Below, piece by piece: positions 57,957 through 64,000 of a stretch of 64,000 nucleotides of DNA. The notes under the pieces were generated by a model, which saw only the letters and a program-made list of their open reading frames with translations, was not told the DNA's origin and ran no database searches. The stretch's first letter is position 1; each line of letters opens with the position of its first letter. Origin of the DNA: Dyadobacter koreensis (lineage in GTDB: Bacteria > Bacteroidota > Bacteroidia > Cytophagales > Spirosomataceae); NCBI RefSeq assembly GCF_900108855.1, contig NZ_FNXY01000005.1:142207-206206 (forward strand), read 5' to 3'. The position numbers were made by a program, and so were the translations under genes.

Positions 57957-60854
57957 CTATCTCAGCACCTGCACCCATCCTTTAAATTGCGCTGGTTTTC
58001 CTTCGCGTTGAACGGATTCGAAATAGACAGTCAGTTCGTAATAATATTGTCCGGCAGCAAGCTCGTTTCCGGAATTATTTTTTCCATCCCAGTTGATGTT
58101 TACATCATTAGTCTCAAATACTTTTGCTCCCCAGCGATTAAAGATTTTAAATTCAACTGCCTGAACAAAACTTGGACAATCCAACGGTTTGAAAGTATCG
58201 TTTTTCCCGTCACCGTTTGGTGTGATAACGTTTGGCAGTTCAATGATCGGGCAGTTGTCCTTGCAAACCGTATTGCTTGGCACACTTTCTGTTCCGTATT
58301 TATTCACAGCGGTTACGTAGTAACAGCCCGCAAAAGAAGTCATTCCTTCATGTGCAAAAGAAGTGGAAGCCGGCGCGGCAATTTCTTTCAGCAAAGTAGG
58401 CGTGTCGCCTTCAAACCGTGTATAATACAAACGGTAAGCAATAATATTCTGGTCACATTCAGCATTTTGCGGATAAGCCCAGGACAGATTATTGGTAAAA
58501 GAAGTCTGTCCGCAATACGTATCTCGATTAACTTCCGCACAATTCAGCTCATCGATGGATAACACCGGAACGCAAGGCTTTGTCGTATCGGAAGCCGATA
58601 AGCAAATGATCTGCGAGAAATTGTAAAGCGGGTCAGCCTTGATCTGCGTATTGTTGTATGATCCAACGGTCTCAACTTTATAACAATAGACAGAATCTTT
58701 AACGATCGATATACTTACCGTCCCGTCAGCTGCATACTTATCTGACCCGTCATCTGTGAAAGTATAACTCTGTGGACCTTGTACCGTAACATCTGCAATT
58801 CTGTTGAAAGTGCCGGGTCTTGATTTATCTTCCCGATATACTCTGTGCACCTGGTTATCATTGCTCCAAGGCACATTTGCCGTCCAGTTCAGACGAATAC
58901 TTGTCGGATTTGCCTGACCTTGAGACAACCTTACGCTGCTTGCAGTTTCTGTTTCGTCCAGCTTTACAAGACTTCCTGCCTCTGTATAATAATATTCAAT
59001 TTTATAATTGTAGGCATTCGCAACCGTATTCAGACCTCTGTCCACATAAACCGTATCCGCTGCATTGGCCGATAAATTGGTATTAATCGTTGCAATGTTG
59101 GTAAAAGCAGTGCCGTTGAGCCCTGTTGCACGGAAAAGTTTGTATTGAGCAGGAACGGAAGCTCCTTCCTGAAGCGTTGGCCGTGTCCATTTCACAGTGA
59201 TTTGTCCGTTTGTCTCATTCGTCTCGTCAACCGTAACATTAGTGATGACAGGCATAATTAACGGCACTTCGATACAAACCTGATCAGAAACAATGCTTTC
59301 TCCACCGCCGACTAAATATCCTGGTTCATTGATGTCTGAACCTGGTCTTGGAAATTCTACTACAATTCTATAACTATACGAAATACCCGATTCCAGGCCA
59401 GTGTTATTATTATTGTCAACATAAAAAGTTTCTCCGATACCAACCCGGGCAATTTCTTCGTAACCTGAACCTGCTGGAAGTCCTGGCTGACAAACATCAA
59501 TTGGAATAACTCTACAGCCTTCTCTTCTGTAAATCACAATTCGCGCACCTGGAACAGGGCATTTGTAAGTATCCCATGTTACACGGAAAGCTTTTCCAGC
59601 AGCATCTGCCACCGGAACGGCGCGCAAATTTTGCGGTGGCGGACCATAGACACGGATGTTAAAGGTTGTGAAATCGACAAGTTTTCTAAATAATGAAGGA
59701 TTCGGAGTTCCTGTTGCCGGACCATCTTCTACTTTAAATAATACTTCATATGGCTCGAGCCGGACATGATTACAGCCAGTCTGCCATCGGAACTGACCTG
59801 TAATGGTTGATTGCGCTCCTTGTTGAGGAACCGTGAAGGTTGCATAAGCAGGCGATATGAGTGGCGTTGCCTGGTAAACGCCGCTCGTGCTTGTAAGCGT
59901 GAGTTTGTCGCCGTTTTTATCTGTAGCCCTGATGGTCTGATTGATCAGCGTTCCGGCTTCGACACAAAGTTCATCTATGGGATCCAGCTTTGGGCGGTCA
60001 TTTCTGGCGTCCTCCACTATAATCTGCATATCTCTGATGATCTCACCAATTTTAACACCATCGCGCCATTCCTCCACCACGAACGCAACATTGTATAATC
60101 CTTTGGTAACGGGCGCATCCCAGATGAGATCGCCGGTGAGAGAATTCATGCTAAAAGTTGCCGGCGTCTGACCAGTTTCGGTCGTGCCGGGAGGCGTTAC
60201 CAGATTGGGATTTTTGTAGCCAAGATTTTCACCTAAACCTCTTGAAGTACCTTGTTGAGGTGTGTAAAGTCGGTAAGCAATACTATCTCCATCAGCATCA
60301 AAAGCACCGGGATTGTGGATATAACGTTGTCCGACAGCGGCAATATCAATCGGAGCATTCAACAAAACCGGGGTCTGGTTAACGCCTACAAATGAGTTGA
60401 TTACAATATTGGTATGTACATAAAAATTAAGACGGTCAGTTGGTACCGGACTCAAATTTAAAATGTTAACATTTCGGTTATCAATAGAAACAGAAATACT
60501 CCAGTTGCCGGCCGAGGGAAAGACATAACGCGTAGTATAAATATTCTGAGTCGTGTTGTTTCCAATATTCCGTGTCAAAGCATCGATACGGTCCACTTGT
60601 GTCGGTGCTGCGTTGGTGCCGGAAGCTCCGTTGTAAAAATACATCAAAACAAATTTCTGAGCTTCTGCCGCTCCGATACCATTTGGGCTGACATCGAAAT
60701 AACCAGTAAATGTTACGTCGTAGGCAAGCGGATTGTTGGGAACACGTTTAGCTGTAATTTCGCCGGCTCTTGCGTGCGTCGCATAAGCCCTGTTTCCAAA
60801 GGCAAAGCAGATCAATAGAAGGAGTAAAACCTGAAATTGTAGATTATTGCGCAT
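57957..60854 (-). CDS. T9SS type B surface protein, copy 2
   Basis: A 965-residue paralogue of the gene at 54797, in tandem on the same strand. Domain order is identical: signal peptide (FQVLLLLLICFAFGNRAYA), N-terminal beta domain beginning THARAGEITAKRVPNNPLAY, cadherin-like stretch with FDADGDSIAYRLYTPQQGT, fibronectin type III domains, type B sorting domain. Compared with copy 1 the N-terminal two thirds differ at many positions, including small indels, while the last ~215 residues are nearly identical. The two genes are separated by 262 bases with the copy-2 terminator in between, so each probably has its own promoter. Confidence 0.88.
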   Translation of the reverse strand: MRNNLQFQVLLLLLICFAFGNRAYATHARAGEITAKRVPNNPLAYDVTFTGYFDVSPNGIGAAEAQKFVLMYFYNGASGTNAAPTQVDRIDALTRNIGNNTTQNIYTTRYVFPSAGNWSISVSIDNRNVNILNLSPVPTDRLNFYVHTNIVINSFVGVNQTPVLLNAPIDIAAVGQRYIHNPGAFDADGDSIAYRLYTPQQGTSRGLGENLGYKNPNLVTPPGTTETGQTPATFSMNSLTGDLIWDAPVTKGLYNVAFVVEEWRDGVKIGEIIRDMQIIVEDARNDRPKLDPIDELCVEAGTLINQTIRATDKNGDKLTLTSTSGVYQATPLISPAYATFTVPQQGAQSTITGQFRWQTGCNHVRLEPYEVLFKVEDGPATGTPNPSLFRKLVDFTTFNIRVYGPPPQNLRAVPVADAAGKAFRVTWDTYKCPVPGARIVIYRREGCRVIPIDVCQPGLPAGSGYEEIARVGIGETFYVDNNNNTGLESGISYSYRIVVEFPRPGSDINEPGYLVGGGESIVSDQVCIEVPLIMPVITNVTVDETNETNGQITVKWTRPTLQEGASVPAQYKLFRATGLNGTAFTNIATINTNLSANAADTVYVDRGLNTVANAYNYKIEYYYTEAGSLVKLDETETASSVRLSQGQANPTSIRLNWTANVPWSNDNQVHRVYREDKSRPGTFNRIADVTVQGPQSYTFTDDGSDKYAADGTVSISIVKDSVYCYKVETVGSYNNTQIKADPLYNFSQIICLSASDTTKPCVPVLSIDELNCAEVNRDTYCGQTSFTNNLSWAYPQNAECDQNIIAYRLYYTRFEGDTPTLLKEIAAPASTSFAHEGMTSFAGCYYVTAVNKYGTESVPSNTVCKDNCPIIELPNVITPNGDGKNDTFKPLDCPSFVQAVEFKIFNRWGAKVFETNDVNINWDGKNNSGNELAAGQYYYELTVYFESVQREGKPAQFKGWVQVLR

Positions 60855-61199
60855 ATAATTTAATTACTTTATCCTGAATAGAGGCAAACACTTCACTATC
60901 GGTCCAAAATACAGATTGTCTGCAATATTAAATAATGACTGTGATATCTGTTAAAGCAAACATTTTTATCTCAAAAATAAAAATGGCTGGTCTCAATATC
61001 ATAGAAACATCAACGAAAAATCTATTTTAAAATGTATTTACCTATTCGTAATAAAACCACTGTTTGCGGCAAATTAACCTGTTAAATTTTGGCCTTTAAT
61101 CAGTCTGGCGACTTTCAGCGGTAAATTAATCAGAAGGGGTATTTAATAATCATTATAAATTGTAAAGCGGTCCATAAAAATGATCCTCTTTTATTGTCT

Positions 61200-61213
61200 C
61201 GCAAACGTTTGTG
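61200..61213. promoter_or_regulatory. LacI/PurR-type operator-like palindrome upstream of sdhC
   Basis: CGCAAACGTTTGTG contains the perfect palindrome CAAACGTTTG and resembles the LacI-family core GCAAACGTTTGC. It sits just upstream of the putative -33 element of the sdh operon. Confidence 0.35.
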
Positions 61214-61220
61214 CCATACC

Positions 61221-61253
61221 TTTGAAAGGTTCTAAATATACCTCATTTTTTTG
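61221..61253 (+). promoter_or_regulatory. Putative sdhCA promoter
   Basis: TTTG (61221-61224) and TTTTTTTG (61246-61253, one base off TAnnTTTG) are 21 bases apart; the ATG is 23 bases further. Confidence 0.35.
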
Positions 61254-61276
61254 TACTAAAACTATTCGTGTTTGCT

Positions 61277-61948
61277 ATGTCTTGGTTTACACAAGCGTTA
61301 ACAAGTTCCATCGGTAAGAAGCTGATCATGTCGCTTACCGGTTTATTTTTGATCAGTTTTCTGGTAATACATGCGACCATCAATGCAATGATTTTTTATA
61401 ATGATGGCGGCGAAACTTTTTCTCATTGGGGGCATTTTATGGGTACTAACCCCATTATCCGTACACTGGAAATTGGTCTGGTTTTAGGTTTCCTGATCCA
61501 TATTGCTGACGGCCTCTGGCTGACTAAAAATAACAATGATGCACGACCAGTGAAGTATGCTGTGACAAATGCCAAAGCAAACAGCACCTGGTATTCACGC
61601 AGTATGGGTTTGTTGGGTACGCTGATATTGATCTTTCTGGTGATTCACACATCGCACTTCTGGATTCCGAATCGCAGCAACCAGTTTGCAACAGGAGAAG
61701 AACTTAATCTGTATCAGATGATGCTTGACATATTCCAGAATATCTGGGTTGTCATCATTTATGTACTCGGTTGCTTTTCACTTGCATGGCATTTACTGCA
61801 TGGTTTTCAAAGCGCATTTAAAACATTGGGTTTATACCATTTTAAATACAATGGCGCGATTCAGGTCGTAGGGGTTGTATTTTCAATTGTTGTCCCGCTT
61901 CTTTTTGCACTGATGCCTGTTTCGATATACCTCGGATGGGTTTATTAA
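61277..61948 (+). CDS. sdhC: Succinate dehydrogenase/fumarate reductase cytochrome b subunit
   Basis: About 223 residues from the ATG at 61277. A five-helix membrane anchor of the type shared with epsilon-proteobacterial and Bacteroidota succinate:quinone reductases (b558 type). Histidines suitable as haem ligands lie in LVIHATIN, LIHIADGLW, LVIHTSHFW and WHLLHGFQSA. KKLIMSLTGLFLI is the usual N-terminal start. It transfers electrons between quinone and the catalytic subunits. sdhA follows after 104 bases; sdhB would be beyond the window. Confidence 0.9.
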   Translation: MSWFTQALTSSIGKKLIMSLTGLFLISFLVIHATINAMIFYNDGGETFSHWGHFMGTNPIIRTLEIGLVLGFLIHIADGLWLTKNNNDARPVKYAVTNAKANSTWYSRSMGLLGTLILIFLVIHTSHFWIPNRSNQFATGEELNLYQMMLDIFQNIWVVIIYVLGCFSLAWHLLHGFQSAFKTLGLYHFKYNGAIQVVGVVFSIVVPLLFALMPVSIYLGWVY

Positions 61949-62052
61949 ATTCCAAGTGTTTGACCGTCAGTATAATTAAATAGCTGACTGTTGAATATTC
62001 TTGACAAAGTTGTTGAATCTAATTTTTCAGGTTAATTAACATTTCAAAATAT

Positions 62053-64000
62053 ATGGCAACTTCATCTCGTCTGGATGCCAGAATACCTCAAGGCTCGCTG
62101 GAAGATAAGTGGAAAAAATACAAATCATCAGTACCCCTTGTAAACCCTGCCAACAAGCGTAATATTGAAGTAATTGTAGTTGGAACCGGTCTGGCTGGTG
62201 CTTCTGCTGCTGCAACGCTGGCGGAAATGGGATATAAAGTAAAAGCTTTTTGTTTCCAGGATTCACCTCGCCGTGCGCACTCAATCGCGGCACAGGGAGG
62301 TATTAATGCTGCTAAAAATTACCAGAACGATGGTGATTCTGTTCACCGTCTTTTTTACGATACTATTAAAGGGGGGGATTACCGGTCACGCGAAGCCAAT
62401 GTGCATCGTCTGGCGGAAGTTTCAGGAAATATTATTGACCAGTGCGTCGCACAGGGTGTTCCTTTTGCACGTGAATACGGCGGGCTTCTTTCCAACCGTT
62501 CTTTCGGTGGAGTGCAGGTTCAACGTACATTTTATGCAGCAGGACAAACAGGTCAGCAGCTTTTGTTAGGTGCTTACTCAGGTTTGCAGCGCCAGGTTGG
62601 TATGGGGACAATCGCCATGTACAACCGTCACGAAATGCTTGACGTTGTAAAAATCGATGGAAAGTGCCGTGGTATCATTGCAAGAAACCTGATCACAGGA
62701 GAACTGGAAAGACATTCAGCGCACGCCGTTTTGCTCTGTACAGGTGGTTACGGAAATGTTTTTTATCTGTCGACAAATGCGATGGGTAGCAACGTAACGG
62801 CTGCATGGAAAGCACACAAACGCGGAGCATTCTTCGCAAACCCATGTTTCACACAAATTCACCCGACTTGTATTCCGGTATCTGGTGAGCATCAGTCGAA
62901 ATTGACTCTGATGTCAGAATCACTTCGTAATGATGGTCGTATCTGGGTGCCGAAAAAACAAAACGATACACGTCCTGGAAACGAAATTCCTGAAGAAGAA
63001 AGAGATTACTACCTGGAACGCCGTTATCCTGCTTTTGGGAACCTGGTTCCTCGTGATATTGCTTCCCGCGCTGCGAAGGAAAGATGTGATGCAGGATATG
63101 GAGTAGGCTCTTCTAAACTGGCAGTGTTCCTTGATTTCTCCGCTGCTTTCCACCGTTACGGACAAGGAGAAGCAAATAAAAATAACATTACTAACGCCTC
63201 AGAAGCTCAGATTCTTGAATGGGGTAAAGCAGTAGTGAAAGAAAAGTATGGCAACCTTTTCGATATGTACAAGCAGATCACAGGAGAAGATCCTTATGAA
63301 GTGCCTATGCGTATTTATCCTGCGGTTCACTATACAATGGGTGGACTCTGGGTTGATTACAACTTAATGACAACTGTTCCGGGATTGTATTCATTAGGAG
63401 AAGCAAATTTCTCAGATCACGGTGCAAACCGTTTGGGGGCTTCAGCATTGATGCAAGGTTTGGCGGATGGTTATTTTGTAATTCCAATCACTGTCGGAGC
63501 TTACCTGGCAGGAGAGATCAGAACCGGTAAAATTTCTACCGATCATGAAGCATTCGTTCAGACTGAAAAAGAAGTAAAAGACAGAATTGAGAAATTGATC
63601 TCCATTAAGGGAAATACTTCGCCTGAGTTGTTCCACCGCCGTTTAGGTAAGATTATGTGGGATAAATGTGGGATGGCACGTAATGAAAAGGGATTAAAAG
63701 AAGCCATTGTGGAAATCCGTGCATTACGCGAAGAATTCTGGAAAGATGTGAAAGTAATGGGTAAAATCGGTGATTTCAACCCGGAACTTGATAAGGCAAA
63801 CCGTGTTGCGGATTTCATCGAGTTAGGTGAGTTGATGTGTATCGATGCGCTGACAAGGAATGAATCTTGCGGAGGCCACTTCCGTGAAGAATACCAGACA
63901 GAAGAAGGTGAGGCCCTTCGCGACGACGAAAACTTTATGTTTGTGTCGGCGTGGGAACATATCGCGACTGAGAAATGGGAACTTCACAAGGAAGACCTTG
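62053..64000 (+). CDS. sdhA: Succinate dehydrogenase/fumarate reductase flavoprotein subunit (cut by window end)
   Basis: 649 codons are visible and the frame is open to the last base. It begins [20 protein letters not shown]; the FAD-binding start [15 protein letters not shown] is near residue 43, the His that carries FAD in [15 protein letters not shown] near 75, and the catalytic site around HPTC-like TQIHPTCIP (~272) and [11 protein letters not shown] (~427). [17 protein letters not shown] marks the helical C-terminal domain. It oxidises succinate or reduces fumarate in the membrane-bound complex with SdhC and SdhB. The upstream ATG and distance to sdhC support this start. Confidence 0.94.
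   Translation, partial: MATSSRLDARIPQGSLEDKWKKYKSSVPLVNPANKRNIEVIVVGTGLAGASAAATLAEMGYKVKAFCFQDSPRRAHSIAAQGGINAAKNYQNDGDSVHRLFYDTIKGGDYRSREANVHRLAEVSGNIIDQCVAQGVPFAREYGGLLSNRSFGGVQVQRTFYAAGQTGQQLLLGAYSGLQRQVGMGTIAMYNRHEMLDVVKIDGKCRGIIARNLITGELERHSAHAVLLCTGGYGNVFYLSTNAMGSNVTAAWKAHKRGAFFANPCFTQIHPTCIPVSGEHQSKLTLMSESLRNDGRIWVPKKQNDTRPGNEIPEEERDYYLERRYPAFGNLVPRDIASRAAKERCDAGYGVGSSKLAVFLDFSAAFHRYGQGEANKNNITNASEAQILEWGKAVVKEKYGNLFDMYKQITGEDPYEVPMRIYPAVHYTMGGLWVDYNLMTTVPGLYSLGEANFSDHGANRLGASALMQGLADGYFVIPITVGAYLAGEIRTGKISTDHEAFVQTEKEVKDRIEKLISIKGNTSPELFHRRLGKIMWDKCGMARNEKGLKEAIVEIRALREEFWKDVKVMGKIGDFNPELDKANRVADFIELGELMCIDALTRNESCGGHFREEYQTEEGEALRDDENFMFVSAWEHIATEKWELHKEDL

Larger units (their letters stand above)
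60855..61276. other. Divergent intergenic region between the T9SS gene and sdhC
   Basis: 422 AT-rich bases, no ORF seen. On the sdhC side it holds the palindrome CAAACGTTTG (61202-61211) and a promoter-like pair (61221-61253). Confidence 0.45.

Noticed and set aside
54827-58562. 171- and 191-codon plus-strand ORFs opposite the T9SS genes
   Set aside because: Shadows of the conserved 3' ends of the two type B genes; they have no signals of their own and are alike only because the genes are.
1-64000. CRISPR array, insertion sequence, prophage, rRNA operon, integron
   Set aside because: No regularly spaced direct repeats, no transposase or phage structural genes, and no rRNA-like sequence were seen.

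Overview
The window looks like chromosomal DNA of a Bacteroidota bacterium of the order Cytophagales, most like Dyadobacter or a close relative. Grounds: type IX secretion sorting domains (type A and type B), many small Bacteroidota lipoproteins, families largely confined to the phylum (DUF5606, the DUF5117/DUF5118 metalloprotease), starts without Shine-Dalgarno sequences, and promoters of the TTG-n19/21-TAnnTTTG type. I see no prophage, insertion sequence, CRISPR array or rRNA operon. Most of the window is ordinary core genome with some cell-surface and envelope loci.

Layout. 1-4.9 kb: 5' end of a probable rRNA pseudouridine synthase, acetoacetate-CoA ligase, then a decaying patch (small lipoproteins, one apparently frameshifted, a small membrane protein and the relic of a Crp/Fnr regulator). 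4.9-10.3 kb: S41 protease, YdfG-like dehydrogenase, a FadR-type regulator with a fosmidomycin-resistance-like exporter, and an M23 peptidase. 10.3-21.9 kb: a large zinc metalloprotease, Ppx/GppA, rpsU-xerC, PEP carboxylase, MarR, SIMPL and YtxH proteins, GDP-mannose pyrophosphatase divergent from a DeoR regulator, and a DUF985 cupin. 21.9-35.9 kb: gamma-glutamyltransferase, ABC permease, SUI1/YciH, lipid kinase with a 39-residue membrane protein in front, MeaB, M1 peptidase, a KAS III-like enzyme, GT4-deoC, DUF5606 and EngB. 36.3-44.7 kb: a P-domain/lysyl-oxidase surface protein, an SdrD-like T9SS cargo, thioredoxin, gmd, SPOR lipoprotein, and murB followed by an ALG10-like GT-C membrane protein. 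44.7-53.4 kb: T9SS sialate-O-acetylesterase-like protein, GT2, zinc-motif-less ROK kinase, SDR, MlaE-MlaF, flippase, TetR. 53.6-64 kb: tRNA-Gln, fabD, two tandem 965-residue T9SS type B proteins with almost identical 3' ends, and sdhC-sdhA (the last cut by the window edge).

How the genes fit together. Envelope work dominates: peptidoglycan (murB, M23, SPOR), lipid traffic (MlaEF, lipid kinase), glycan supply (gmd, nudK, GT2, GT4, flippase, ALG10-like protein) and T9SS-exported surface proteins. Central metabolism is represented by PEP carboxylase, succinate dehydrogenase/fumarate reductase, acetoacetate activation, FabD and MeaB. Convergent gene pairs are often separated by perfect or nested inverted repeats that probably serve as two-way terminators.

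I found no clear-cut new defence or mobile system. The points most worth a second look are the tandem T9SS type B genes with signs of gene conversion, the P-domain/lysyl-oxidase protein, the ALG10-like protein behind murB, and a nested inverted repeat that carries the stop codons of both flanking genes. All gene functions are inferred from recognisable motifs; no database search was run.
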